DNA of 64,000 bases. Source: DASPKT01 sp035626475. Its GTDB lineage: Bacteria; Pseudomonadota; Alphaproteobacteria; Azospirillales; Azospirillaceae. Below the pieces are notes generated by a model. That model saw only the letters and a list, made by a program, of their open reading frames with translations, ran no database searches and was not told where the DNA came from. A program made the position numbers and the translations under genes. The DNA is taken from positions 1 through 64,000 of the forward strand of contig DASPNP010000063.1 of NCBI GenBank assembly GCA_035626475.1. Direction: 5' to 3'. Below, one piece after another: positions 1-7,759 of this stretch (its first letter is position 1; each line of letters begins with the position of its first letter).

Positions 1-352
1 CGGGTCGATGGCGGCCAGCACCTTGGCGCTGTCGATGTGGCCGGGCAGCGGCAACTGCACCAGGATGCCGTGGATGGCGGGGTCGCGGTTCAGCGTCTCC
101 ACCAGGGCCAGCAGGTCGGCCTCCGAGGTGGAAGCGTCCAGCCGGTGGGTGACGGAGTGCATGCCCGACTCGCGGGTCTGCTCGCCCTTGTTGCGGACAT
201 AGACCTGGCTGGCCGGGTCCTCGCCCACCAGCACCACGGCCAGGCCGGGGGTCAGGCCGTGCCCGTCCTTCAGCGCCGATACCGCGCCGCGGATGCGCTC
301 CCTCAGGCCCGCCGCGAAGGCCTTGCCGTCGATGATCCGTGCCTCGGACATG
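1..352 (-). CDS. folD: Bifunctional methylenetetrahydrofolate dehydrogenase / methenyltetrahydrofolate cyclohydrolase, 3' part cut by window edge
   Basis: FolD interconverts 5,10-methylene- and 10-formyl-tetrahydrofolate in the cytoplasm, supplying one-carbon units for purines and formyl-Met. About 117 N-terminal residues are visible, starting [10 protein letters not shown]. The segment [18 protein letters not shown] carries the family's substrate-binding Tyr and catalytic Lys, and it is followed by the GILVQLPLP signature. The C-terminal NADP-binding half lies beyond position 1. A GGGGAG Shine-Dalgarno (SD) sits about 7 nt before the ATG. It is the third gene of a yggT, DUF167, folD run, an arrangement common in alphaproteobacteria. 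Confidence 0.93.
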
Positions 353-377
353 GTGCCGCTCCCCTTCTGCCGGATGC

Positions 378-710
378 TCAGCGCGCGGGCAGCGCCTGCG
401 CCCACGCCGCGATCAACGGCAGCAGGGCCGCCGTGTCGCCGGTGACGTGTACTATCTTCGACCGGTCGGTGGAACCCGCGACGACCGCGATGCTGGACTT
501 CGGCACGCGCCACTGCTTCGCCAGCAGCTCCACCACGGCGGCGTTGGCCTTTCCGCCCTCCGGCACGACCGTGACGGCCACCTTCACGGCCGTCCGCCCG
601 TCGGGCAGCTCCATCAGGCCGGTGACGGCGGCGCGCGACGCCCTGGGCGTCACCCGCAGCGCCACGCGGACGCCGCCCTCGGCGGCCTCCACCGGCGGGC
701 GGGCCGCCAT
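378..710 (-). CDS. DUF167 / UPF0235 (YggU-like) protein
   Basis: A 110-residue protein of the DUF167 family. The conserved core is visible: VTPRASR near residue 20, then the [17 protein letters not shown] stretch around residues 48-64. The family is small, soluble and alpha/beta. Its biochemical role is not established. It starts one base after the yggT stop codon (TGA-G-ATG) and lies 25 bp upstream of folD, so the three genes are probably co-transcribed. Length and motif match the family, so the assignment is firm although the function is unknown. Confidence 0.9.
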   Translation of the reverse strand: MAARPPVEAAEGGVRVALRVTPRASRAAVTGLMELPDGRTAVKVAVTVVPEGGKANAAVVELLAKQWRVPKSSIAVVAGSTDRSKIVHVTGDTAALLPLIAAWAQALPAR

Positions 711-711
711 C

Positions 712-1008
712 TCAGCCCAGCAGGCCGAAATTGATGATGAGGCGCTGCAGCGCGAAGATCAGGAGCAGGGCGATGATGGGCGAGATGTCGATCCCGCCCA
801 GGTTGGGGATCACCCGCCGGATCGGCCGCAGCACCGGCTCCGTCAGCCGGTACAGCATCTCCGACACGGTGTAGACGAACTGGTTGCGCGTGTTGATCAC
901 GCCGAAGGCGATCAGCCAGCTCAGGATGGCGGAGATGATGAGGATCCAGCTGTACAGGTCCAGCACCACGTAGAGCAGCTCGAAGATGGTGCGGAAAAGT
1001 GGGTCCAT
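712..1008 (-). CDS. YggT family membrane protein
   Basis: A 98-residue integral membrane protein of the YggT family. Two hydrophobic segments are clear: residues about 12-36, containing [14 protein letters not shown], and about 72-97 at the C terminus. Between them lies a conserved amphipathic linker with [14 protein letters not shown]. In other bacteria YggT-type proteins are linked to osmotic tolerance or to cell-division and cell-envelope loci, but the mechanism is not settled. It is the first gene of the yggT, DUF167, folD group, and its promoter should lie in the 140 bp upstream. Confidence 0.92.
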   Translation of the reverse strand: MDPLFRTIFELLYVVLDLYSWILIISAILSWLIAFGVINTRNQFVYTVSEMLYRLTEPVLRPIRRVIPNLGGIDISPIIALLLIFALQRLIINFGLLG

Positions 1009-1148
1009 GACGCCCCGTCCCTTCGATTTCCAGGCGCCCGCACCCTAATGCGCGCATCCCGCCCTGTCCAGCGCGGGGCCCGGCACCCCTCCGGAGGGCC
1101 CATCGCGGGTGACTTTTCAGGGATGCGCGCGGCCCCCGTTCGACGGGC

Positions 1149-1177
1149 TTGACAGGGGCCCGCCGCATGCCCATTAT
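1149..1177 (+). promoter_or_regulatory. Sigma70-type promoter for the tRNA-Ala gene
   Basis: A perfect -35 box TTGACA at 1149-1154 is separated by 17 bp from CATTAT at 1172-1177 (5 of 6 matches to TATAAT). The predicted start of transcription is about 35 bp before the tRNA. The box match and spacing are read directly from sequence; that it drives the tRNA is inferred from position and strand. Confidence 0.7.
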
Positions 1178-1220
1178 CCCGCCCACTTCGGCAGGCCAAA
1201 CCCCAGGGCTTGCCGCGTGT

Positions 1221-1296
1221 GGGGCCGTAGCTCAGCTGGGAGAGCGACGCGTTCGCAATGCGTAGGTCGGGAGTTCGATCCTCCTCGGCTCCACCA
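1221..1296 (+). tRNA. tRNA-Ala(CGC)
   Basis: A complete 76-nt cloverleaf. The acceptor arms GGGGCCG and CGGCTCC pair over 7 bp and include G3:U70, the universal alanine identity pair. The D arm contains GCTCAGCTGGGAGAGC. The anticodon arm is ACGCG-TTCGCAA-TGCGT with anticodon CGC. The T arm is GGGAG-TTCGATC-CTCCT. The discriminator A is followed by an encoded CCA at 1294-1296. It reads GCG codons, which are frequent in this genome. No obvious terminator follows within 50 bp. Confidence 0.97.
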
Positions 1297-1431
1297 ACTT
1301 CCCTCCCAGGGACATTCCAGCATCACCGCCGGGGCCGGCCGCTCGCGGCTTCGCCTTTCTACGTCGTGTCGGGTGTTGAACCGCCGCGGCCCTCTCCCTA
1401 TGATGCGCCTCCCGCCGCAGCCGCCCGCGCC

Positions 1432-1779
1432 ATGCCGACCGAAATCCGTCACATCATCTTCACCAACGACGAGGTCATGCGGGCCGTGGTCGAGTACCAC
1501 AAGCGGACCGCGAACCCGCTGCCGCCCGGCAACGTCATCCGCTGCGCGCCGGAGAAGGTGGACCAGCAGATCAAGCTGTCCCTGCACGTGGCGCTGGACG
1601 CCGACGGCGCCCGCCAGATCCTCGTGCTGGAGGAGCCGGTGCTGGCGGCGGCGCTGATCTTCTACTGCATCCAGAACAAGATCCCGCTCCCCACCAAGGC
1701 CGCCAAGAGCCTGCAGATGGTGGGGGAGCAGGTGGCCCTGAAGGTCACCAAGGAGAACACCAAGAAGCCGACGCGCTAG
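1432..1779 (+). CDS. Conserved hypothetical protein (115 aa)
   Basis: I do not recognise a named family. The product is a soluble, mixed alpha/beta 115-residue protein beginning MPTEIRHIIFTNDE and ending in a Lys/Thr-rich tail (VTKENTKKPTR). It contains a hydrophobic helix near residues 72-84 (EEPVLAAALIFYCIQ) that is too short and broken to be a clear membrane anchor. The internal ATG was chosen because the 174 bp upstream encodes low-quality sequence overlapping the tRNA. Its stop codon abuts the convergent padR-type gene with no spacer. Confidence 0.75.
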   Translation: MPTEIRHIIFTNDEVMRAVVEYHKRTANPLPPGNVIRCAPEKVDQQIKLSLHVALDADGARQILVLEEPVLAAALIFYCIQNKIPLPTKAAKSLQMVGEQVALKVTKENTKKPTR

Positions 1780-2283
1780 TCAGTTCGCGTCGGGTGGCGT
1801 CCGGGCCAGCTCCGCCTCCGCCCAGTCCAGCATCGCCCGGTAGAAGCCCCGGACCATGTGCAGCGCCGGCCGGCGGCCGGGGATCGGCCCCTCCTCCCCC
1901 GCCGCCTCCAGCACGGCCAGCTGGGCCGCGAAGAAGTCGCGGTCGGCGGCCAGCCGGTTCCGGCGCTCCGCCGCCGGCAGCAGGTCCAGGAACACCGAGC
2001 GCAGCATCGGCTCGTAGCTGAGGCCGTAGTCGGGCGCGCTCCCCATCCAGTCCCGCAGCGCCGCGATCCCCGCCCCGGTGGCGGCGTAGCTCTTGCGGTT
2101 GCGCGCCCCCAGGGCCGTCCGCGCGATGAGGCCCGCCTCCAGCGGCCGCCGCAGCTCCCGGTACACCTCGTTGCGGGGGGCGGGCCAGATCAGGCTGTTG
2201 CCGCGGTCGAACTCCCGCATCAGGTCGTAGCCGCTCATCTCCCGCTCCGCCAGCAGGCCCAGGATCGCCATGCGCAGGGCCAT
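1780..2283 (-). CDS. PadR family transcriptional regulator
   Basis: A 167-residue repressor-type regulator. Residues 1-75 form the PadR winged helix (MALRMAILGLLAE, then SGYDLMREFD and a wing around GARNRKSYAAT). The C-terminal half is a helical dimerisation domain of the Vir_act_alpha_C type. A strong SD, GGAAAGGAGGGG, precedes the ATG. The divergently transcribed gene at 2365 encodes a retropepsin-like lipoprotein, and an ATGT-N8-ACAT palindrome typical of PadR operators lies between them. Autoregulation and repression of the neighbour by a small-molecule-responsive PadR are therefore likely; the ligand is unknown. Confidence 0.9.
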   Translation of the reverse strand: MALRMAILGLLAEREMSGYDLMREFDRGNSLIWPAPRNEVYRELRRPLEAGLIARTALGARNRKSYAATGAGIAALRDWMGSAPDYGLSYEPMLRSVFLDLLPAAERRNRLAADRDFFAAQLAVLEAAGEEGPIPGRRPALHMVRGFYRAMLDWAEAELARTPPDAN

Positions 2284-2324
2284 CCGCCCCCTCCTTTCCG
2301 ATTCGCCGGTTGAAATGTACCTTC

Positions 2325-2348
2325 TCACATGTGATATGTCACATGTGA
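2325..2348. promoter_or_regulatory. Candidate PadR operator
   Basis: Two copies of the self-complementary decamer TCACATGTGA, at 2325-2334 and 2339-2348, are separated by TATG. The centre contains ATGT-GATATGTC-ACAT, the ATGT-N8-ACAT pattern known for PadR-family sites. It lies 42 bp upstream of the padR-type start and 17 bp upstream of the lipoprotein start, just before that gene's SD (GAAGGAGGT), so a bound dimer would block one or both promoters. Binding is inferred. Confidence 0.75.
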
Positions 2349-2364
2349 TCGAAGGAGGTATGCC

Positions 2365-3378
2365 ATGCACCAGTCCCGCATCGCCTGCGCGGCGCTGCTC
2401 GCCACCGCCCTGGCCGGGCTGCCGGGGTGCCTGCTGGTGGACGCCGCGCGGATGAGCGCCGCCCAGCAGTCTGCGACCCACAATGTCCGGGCGCCGCTGC
2501 CGCTGGAGGTGCCGTTCCGGCAGGCGGGCGGGCTGGTGCTGGTGCCCGTCACCGTCACGGCCGGGCCGGGGCGGCAGGCGGTGCTGGACTTCGTGCTGGA
2601 CACCGGCGCGCCGGTCACCGTGCTGCTGGACGGGCCGGGCACGGCGGCGCTGGCGCTCGACCTCAGCGACGCGCGCAAGCTGGGCGACCCCGACGAGGCG
2701 TCCACCCCCGTCGGCGCCTTCCGCTTCGGCTTCACCCTGGATTTCGGCCCGCTCAGCCTGGAGGGGATGCCGGCGGTGGGCATCCCGCTGTCCACCATGC
2801 CCTGCACCGACCGGGTGGCCGGCATCGGCTTCCAGGGGGTGATCGGCCGCGACCTGTTCCGCCGCTTCGTGGTCGAGATGGATTTCGGCCGGCAGGTGCT
2901 GCGCCTGCACGACCCCGCCGCCTACCGCCGCGACCCCGGCGTGCCCACCCTGCCGCTGACGGAGGAGAACGGCCACGTCTTCGCCGAGGGGACGGTCCGC
3001 CTCGCCGACGGGCGGGAGACGGCGGGGCTGGTGCATCTCGACACCGGTTCCACCGCCGGGCTCAACGTCGTCGCCGCCTCCGCCGGCCTCGCCCCGCCGG
3101 AGGGGGCCGCGGCGCGGCGGGTCTGCCAGGTGAACGGCCTGCTGGAGACGCGGGAGGCCGGCCTGTCCGGGGTGCGCCTGGGCGGGGCGGAGACGGCGGG
3201 CGTGCCGACCAGCTTCATCCTGGGATCCAAGCCCATGACCGACCGGCACGTCGCCAGCGCCGGCATGGGGCTGCTCGGCCGCTACGACCTGGTGATCGAC
3301 TATCCCGGCGCGACGCTGGGGCTGAAGCCCCGGCCGGTCAGCGCTGCGCGTGGCTCAGCCGCGCCTCCGCCAGCTTGA
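2365..3378 (+). CDS. Retropepsin-like aspartic protease, predicted lipoprotein
   Basis: A 337-residue exported protein. A signal sequence ends in a lipobox-like LPGC at residues 19-22, so it is probably lipid-anchored. Two Asp-Thr-Gly motifs, FVLDTGAPV near residue 81 and HLDTGSTAG near 225, are those of pepsin/retropepsin-type proteases that act as a single-chain pair. Substrate is unknown. The SD GAAGGAGG is nearly ideal. The gene sits directly behind the candidate PadR operator, which suggests regulated expression. Its 3' end overlaps the convergent permease gene by 41 bp, so the last 13 codons are antisense to that gene's end. Confidence 0.82.
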   Translation: MHQSRIACAALLATALAGLPGCLLVDAARMSAAQQSATHNVRAPLPLEVPFRQAGGLVLVPVTVTAGPGRQAVLDFVLDTGAPVTVLLDGPGTAALALDLSDARKLGDPDEASTPVGAFRFGFTLDFGPLSLEGMPAVGIPLSTMPCTDRVAGIGFQGVIGRDLFRRFVVEMDFGRQVLRLHDPAAYRRDPGVPTLPLTEENGHVFAEGTVRLADGRETAGLVHLDTGSTAGLNVVAASAGLAPPEGAAARRVCQVNGLLETREAGLSGVRLGGAETAGVPTSFILGSKPMTDRHVASAGMGLLGRYDLVIDYPGATLGLKPRPVSAARGSAAPPPA

Positions 3379-4018
3379 CACCGCGGCTGATGAGGAAGTT
3401 GAGCGCCAGGTAGATGGCGCCGGCGATGACGAACGCCTCCACCGGCTGGAAGGTGCGCGATGCGATGGCGCGGGCGGTGCCGGTCAGCTCCATGATGGTG
3501 ATGGTGCTGGCCAGTGCCGAGGCCTGGACCATCAGGATCATCTCGTTCCCGTAGGCCGGCAGCGCCAGGCGGAACGCCTGGGGCAGGATGATGCGGCGGT
3601 AGAGCAGCGCGCCCGACATGCCGCAGGCCCGCGCCGCCTCTATCTGCCCGAAGGGCACCGCCTGGATGCCGCCGCGGATGATCTCGCCCGTGTAGGCGGC
3701 GGAGTTCAGGGTCAGCGCCAGGATGGCGCACCAGTAGGGCTCGCGTAGGACGGGCCAGAGGATGCTCTCCCGCACCGCCTCGAACTGGCCCAGCCCGTAG
3801 TAGATCAGGAAGATCTGCACCAGCAGCGGCGTGGAGCGGAAGAAGAAGGTGTAGCCCTCGGCGGCCAGCGCCACCGGCCTCACCGACGACAGCCGCATCA
3901 TGGCGACGCCGATCGCCAGCGCGAAGCCGGCCAGCAGCGACAGCACCACCAGTTGCAGCGTCTTGCCCAGCCCCCCCATCAGGGCCGGCAGGCTGTCGAT
4001 CACCAGGTCCAGGTTCAT
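3338..4018 (-). CDS. Amino-acid ABC transporter permease (HisM-type)
   Basis: A 226-residue inner-membrane permease of the polar amino-acid uptake family. About five membrane helices are visible. The EAA loop (EAARACGMSGALLYRRIILP, residues about 140-160) that docks with the ATPase is present. The start codon overlaps the stop of the HisQ-type permease as ATGA, so the two subunits are translationally coupled and likely heterodimerise. It is the last gene of an ATPase, binding protein, permease, permease operon. The 3' end overlaps the convergent aspartic protease gene by 41 bp. Confidence 0.9.
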   Translation of the reverse strand: MNLDLVIDSLPALMGGLGKTLQLVVLSLLAGFALAIGVAMMRLSSVRPVALAAEGYTFFFRSTPLLVQIFLIYYGLGQFEAVRESILWPVLREPYWCAILALTLNSAAYTGEIIRGGIQAVPFGQIEAARACGMSGALLYRRIILPQAFRLALPAYGNEMILMVQASALASTITIMELTGTARAIASRTFQPVEAFVIAGAIYLALNFLISRGVKLAEARLSHAQR

Positions 4019-4722
4019 GCCGCGCGCCTCACGCCCCGGTTGGCATGCGCCTCGGCCCGGCGGAAGGCGGCGTTCGAGCCGACCGTCATCAGCAGGTAGA
4101 GCAGCGCCGCGACCGCGAAGAAGAAGAAGGGCTGCCGCGTGGCGCCGCTGGCCAGGTGCGACATGCGCATCAGCTCGGCCAGTGAGGCGACGGAGATGAG
4201 CGAGGTGTCCTTCAGCGTCAGCTGCCAGACATTGCCCAGGCCCGGCAGGGCGTAGCGCAGGGTCTGCGGCACCAGCACGCGGCGGAAGGCCAGGAAGGGC
4301 GACATGCCCAGCGCCTTGGCCGCTTCCATCTGCCCCGGCGGCACCGCCAGCACCGCGCCCCGCAGCACCTCGGCCGAATAGGCGCCCGACACGGTGCCGA
4401 CCGCCAGCACCCCGACCGCGAAGGCGTCCACCTCGACCCGGCCGGAGAAGCCGAACAGCTGCGCCACCCAGGTCACCGCCCCGCTGCCGCCGAAGAACAG
4501 CAGCCAAATGATCAGCAGGGCCGGCACGCCGCGCACGATGGTGGTGTAGGCGTCGGCCGCGCCGCGCGCCAGACGGCCGCGCGCCAGCTTGCCCGCCGCC
4601 CCCAGGCTTCCCAGGGCGATGCCCAGCAGGAAGGAGGTGACGGCCACCAGGATGGTCATGCCGGCGCCGCGGAGGATCTCGTCCCCCCAGCCGCCGTCGC
4701 CGTAGGAGAGCAGGTCCAGCAT
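4015..4722 (-). CDS. Amino-acid ABC transporter permease (HisQ-type)
   Basis: A 235-residue integral membrane subunit. It has an N-terminal periplasmic/first-helix segment, then about five membrane helices. The EAA motif EAAKALGMSPFLAFRRVLVP lies near residues 135-155. It pairs with the following HisM-type permease to form the channel for the binding protein encoded just upstream. The ATG overlaps the binding protein stop by one base (TGATG). Order and family resemble histidine/lysine/arginine/ornithine or octopine/nopaline importers; the exact substrate cannot be read from the sequence. Confidence 0.9.
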   Translation of the reverse strand: MLDLLSYGDGGWGDEILRGAGMTILVAVTSFLLGIALGSLGAAGKLARGRLARGAADAYTTIVRGVPALLIIWLLFFGGSGAVTWVAQLFGFSGRVEVDAFAVGVLAVGTVSGAYSAEVLRGAVLAVPPGQMEAAKALGMSPFLAFRRVLVPQTLRYALPGLGNVWQLTLKDTSLISVASLAELMRMSHLASGATRQPFFFFAVAALLYLLMTVGSNAAFRRAEAHANRGVRRAA

Positions 4723-5594
4723 CAGGGCATCGAGGCGTCGAAGCCGGCCCGCGCCTCGGACAGCCGCTTCAGCGTGCCGTCCTGCTTCATGGCGGTCAGC
4801 GCGCCGTTGAAGGCCTCCAGCAGCTTGGTGTCCTCCTTGCGGAGCGCGATGCCCATGCCCTGGCCGAACACGTCGCCATCCAGCCCGGGGCCGAAGGTCT
4901 TGGCGTTCTGGCCGGGCTGGCTCTCCAGGAAGGGCTTCCAGGCGATGATGTCGGCCAGCCCCGCGTCGATGCGGTTGGAGGCGAGGTCGAGCGCCAGGTT
5001 CTCCTGCGTGTCGTAGCGGCGGATGCTGACCGAATCGCCCAGGTACTTCTCCAGGAAGTTGGCGTGGATGGTCGCCTGCTGCACGCCGACGGTCTTGCCC
5101 TTGAGCGCCGTCTTCAGCTTGTCCAGCGCCGCCTGCTCGGCCGGGTCGATCTCGTTCAGGTTCAGGCGCGGCGGCTCGATGACGACCTGCTGCAGCGGAT
5201 TGTCCTTCAGCGTCACGAAATAGCCGGGCGTGGTCGCGTAGCCCTGGGTGAAAGCCACGGCTTGGCGGCGCTCGTCCGTGATCGACATGCCGGCGATGAT
5301 GGCGTCGTACTTGCCCGCCTGCAGGCCGGGGATGATGCCGTCCCAGTTCTGCGGCGTGATCTCGCACTTGGCCTCGAGGCGGCGGCACATCTCCTCGACG
5401 ATGTCGATGTCGAGCCCGATGACCTTGCCGCTCGGGTCGAAATAGTTGAAGGGCGGGTAGGCGCCCTCGGTGGCGATGCGGATGGGGCTGGGCAGGCCGC
5501 GCGCGTCGGTCGCCGGCGCGTCATTCTTGTCATCGCCGCAGCCGGCCAGGAGCGCCGCCGCCATGAGGGCCGCCGCCACGATCCGCTTGCTCAT
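4722..5594 (-). CDS. Amino-acid ABC transporter substrate-binding lipoprotein (SBP_bac_3)
   Basis: A 290-residue periplasmic binding protein. The N terminus MSKRIVAAALMAAALLAGCG has an LAGC lipobox, so it is probably tethered to the membrane. The type II fold is clear: IRIATEGAYPPFNYFDPSGK near residues 35-54, then IVEEMCRRL, then WDGIIPGLQAGKYDAIIAGM. The start at MSKR was preferred over one 63 bp upstream because it begins the signal peptide and has GGGGAG 9 nt before it. It is followed directly by the two permeases. Substrate is a polar or basic amino acid by family; specificity is not determined. Confidence 0.9.
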   Translation of the reverse strand: MSKRIVAAALMAAALLAGCGDDKNDAPATDARGLPSPIRIATEGAYPPFNYFDPSGKVIGLDIDIVEEMCRRLEAKCEITPQNWDGIIPGLQAGKYDAIIAGMSITDERRQAVAFTQGYATTPGYFVTLKDNPLQQVVIEPPRLNLNEIDPAEQAALDKLKTALKGKTVGVQQATIHANFLEKYLGDSVSIRRYDTQENLALDLASNRIDAGLADIIAWKPFLESQPGQNAKTFGPGLDGDVFGQGMGIALRKEDTKLLEAFNGALTAMKQDGTLKRLSEARAGFDASMP

Positions 5595-5673
5595 ACCAAT
5601 GTCTCCCCAGACCAACTCAAGTTCTTGTTTTATCGCCCATGCGCCCCGCCGCCGCAACGCCGGGACCGCGGCT

Positions 5674-6477
5674 TTACTTCGTGTGCGCCAGGAACTGGCG
5701 GCAGCGCTCGCTGCGGGGATTGCCGAACAGCTCGGCCGGCGTCCCCTCCTCCTCCACCCGTCCCTGGTGCAGGAAGACGACCTTGGAGGAGACCTCGCGG
5801 GCGAAGGCCATCTCGTGGGTCACAATCAGCATCGTGTTCCCCTCCTCCGCCAGCTGGCGGATGACGCGCAGCACCTCGCCCACCAACTCCGGGTCGAGCG
5901 CCGAGGTCGGCTCGTCGAACAGCATGACCTTGGGCTGCATCGCCAGCATGCGGGCGATGGCCGCGCGCTGCTGCTGGCCGCCGGAGAGATGGCTGGGATA
6001 GGCGTCGCGCTTCTCGTACAGACCGACCTTCTGCAGCAGCGACTCGGCCCGCGCCACCGCCTCCGCCTTCGGCACGCCCATCACATGGACCGGCGCCTCG
6101 ATGACGTTCTCCAGCACGGTCATGTGGGTCCAGAGATTGAAGTTCTGGAACACCATGCCCAGGCGCCGGCGAATCTGGTCCACCTGGCGGCGGTCGGCAG
6201 GGCAGGACTTGCCGTGGCGGTCCTTCTTCATGCCGATCAGCTCGCCCGTGACCCAGACCCGGCCCTCGTCCGGCATCTCCAGCAGGTTGATGCAGCGCAG
6301 GAAGGTGCTCTTCCCCGAGCCCGACGAGCCGATCAGCGAGATGACGTCGCCGTCGCGCGCCGTCATCGAGACACCCTTCAGCACCTCCAGCTGGCCGAAC
6401 CGCTTGTGCAGATCCTCCACGACAATGGCGTGCGCGGCGGGATCGGGGACGCTGGCAGGCAGGGCGGCGGTGGACAT
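5674..6477 (-). CDS. Amino-acid ABC transporter ATP-binding protein (HisP-type)
   Basis: A 267-residue cytoplasmic ATPase that energises the importer encoded by the next three genes. Walker A GSSGSGKS is at about residue 50, the signature LSGGQQQR about 168, Walker [13 protein letters not shown] about 184, and the switch His in THEMAF about 221. The Q-loop [17 protein letters not shown] is typical of the polar amino-acid branch. It is the first gene of the operon, 79 bp upstream of the binding protein. The SD is weak. It has a slightly longer N terminus (about 16 residues) than HisP. Confidence 0.92.
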   Translation of the reverse strand: MSTAALPASVPDPAAHAIVVEDLHKRFGQLEVLKGVSMTARDGDVISLIGSSGSGKSTFLRCINLLEMPDEGRVWVTGELIGMKKDRHGKSCPADRRQVDQIRRRLGMVFQNFNLWTHMTVLENVIEAPVHVMGVPKAEAVARAESLLQKVGLYEKRDAYPSHLSGGQQQRAAIARMLAMQPKVMLFDEPTSALDPELVGEVLRVIRQLAEEGNTMLIVTHEMAFAREVSSKVVFLHQGRVEEEGTPAELFGNPRSERCRQFLAHTK

Positions 6478-6640
6478 GTTGGCGGAACGGTCCCGGCATG
6501 GACTTGGAAGCGCCAAGGCTATCGCGCGGGCGCCCTGGCCGGAAGCCCCTTTCCTCAGCCGATCCGGCCGATTTCCCGAGCCCTGCCAGCCGAACATCTC
6601 CCCCATGAGCACAACAACGGCGCGTGTCGCGCACAAGGGT

Positions 6641-6669
6641 GTGGCAAGCTCACTCGTTCGGGCTATAAC
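6641..6669 (+). promoter_or_regulatory. Possible promoter for the 6706 gene
   Basis: GTGGCA at 6641-6646 (4 of 6 to TTGACA) is followed after 17 bp by TATAAC at 6664-6669 (5 of 6 to TATAAT). It lies 36 bp upstream of the chosen ATG, which would leave a leader of about 30 nt. The spacing is ideal and the -10 is good; the -35 is only moderate. Confidence 0.45.
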
Positions 6670-6705
6670 GGACCGGCGGCACGAGAACAGGAACCCCGGC
6701 CCATC

Positions 6706-7671
6706 ATGAGCCTCCAGCCCGGCCCCAACCGCAGCACGCACTTCATCTTCGAGCACAAGGTCTTCACCGTGCAGAACTGCCGCTTCGTCCTGTCCAAGGC
6801 GACGGAGGAGCCGGTGATGCGGATGATGCTGGGCAAGCTCGAGGTCGAGGTGCCGATCTCCAAGATCTGCACCGAGTTCAAGATCGAGCCGAAGAGCTTC
6901 GACGGGCAGCTGCTGGACATGGCCGCCAAGGGGCTGAAATATGTCCGCGAGATCCGCCCGGGCGACACCATCCCCAACGAGCTGATCGACGGCACCGCCT
7001 CCTGGCGGGTCGAGGACAAGCACTACCAGATCGCCCACGGCCGCCTGACGGTGCAGCTGGTCACCTGGCTGACCGGCGGCGAGACGGTGATCTCCTCGCC
7101 CGAGCAGCTGGCCCAGATCGTCGAGGACCCGCTGACCAAGCAGCGCGTGCACGACGCCTTCAAGATGATCGCCAACAAGCTGTCGCTCTCCGGCGACGGC
7201 GAGGAGGAGGTCGGCAAGCGCATCGAGAAGCTGGCGAAGGAGCTGTCCTACGTCGAGGCGCTGCGCGAGCGGGCCCAGGGGCTGCACGCCATCCGCAAGG
7301 GGCTGGAGGTCGCCCACCGCCTCTATGGCCGCGAGCGGCAGACGAAGGAGGAGATCGTGCGCATGCAGACCCTCTGCCTGCCGCCGATCACCGACATGGA
7401 GCAGCGCTTCGCCCAGGTCGACGCCCAGACCGGCGAGATCCTGGTGATGCTGAAGAGCTTCGAGCAGAATGTCGGCTACATCCGCGAGATGCGTGACGAC
7501 CTGCACCAGGCGCTGATGCCCTGGGACGAGGTGGTGGACGAGTGGCAGACGGTGGGCGAGGAGAAGGGCGCCGAGATGGATGCCATCCTCAAGAAGACCT
7601 ACCATTTCCTCGCCAAGAAATTCAGCCAGGCGAGCCACTGGCGCCTGCCCGCGCGCAAGCCGCCGCGCTGA
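6706..7671 (+). CDS. Conserved hypothetical protein, helical (321 aa)
   Basis: I do not recognise a named family. The product is soluble, has no signal peptide and no membrane segment, and is rich in charged residues. The N-terminal third (to about residue 105) looks alpha/beta. Residues about 165-300 are strongly helical with heptad-like spacing (for example [20 protein letters not shown] and a long segment around [13 protein letters not shown]), suggesting a coiled coil or helical bundle. It stands alone between the amino-acid transporter operon, which is divergent, and a binding-protein gene downstream. Coding is supported by its length and its own promoter-like sequence. Confidence 0.75.
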   Translation: MSLQPGPNRSTHFIFEHKVFTVQNCRFVLSKATEEPVMRMMLGKLEVEVPISKICTEFKIEPKSFDGQLLDMAAKGLKYVREIRPGDTIPNELIDGTASWRVEDKHYQIAHGRLTVQLVTWLTGGETVISSPEQLAQIVEDPLTKQRVHDAFKMIANKLSLSGDGEEEVGKRIEKLAKELSYVEALRERAQGLHAIRKGLEVAHRLYGRERQTKEEIVRMQTLCLPPITDMEQRFAQVDAQTGEILVMLKSFEQNVGYIREMRDDLHQALMPWDEVVDEWQTVGEEKGAEMDAILKKTYHFLAKKFSQASHWRLPARKPPR

Positions 7672-7716
7672 GCCCTTCCCACCGATGGCATTTGCGCCGC
7701 GCCCCCCATCCGGGTA

Positions 7717-7740
7717 GTTTCCTACGAAATAGTAGGAAAC
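7717..7740. promoter_or_regulatory. Perfect 9-bp inverted repeat, candidate operator
   Basis: GTTTCCTAC at 7717-7725 and GTAGGAAAC at 7732-7740 are exact reverse complements separated by GAAATA. The sequence is AT-rich compared with its surroundings and lies 20 bp upstream of the binding-protein start. No T-run follows, and a terminator 46 bp after the upstream gene is possible but less likely than a regulator site. No matching regulator gene is adjacent. Confidence 0.5.
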
Positions 7741-7759
7741 GGGTCGGGGGGTGTCGCTC

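Noticed and set aside
2325..2348. The palindrome as a transcription terminator
   Set aside because: It lies between divergent genes, has no T-run and matches the PadR operator pattern.
1780..3249. Large minus-strand frame of 489 codons containing PadR
   Set aside because: The N-terminal 322 codons are the antisense of the retropepsin-like gene. The real PadR starts at 2283 behind a strong SD.
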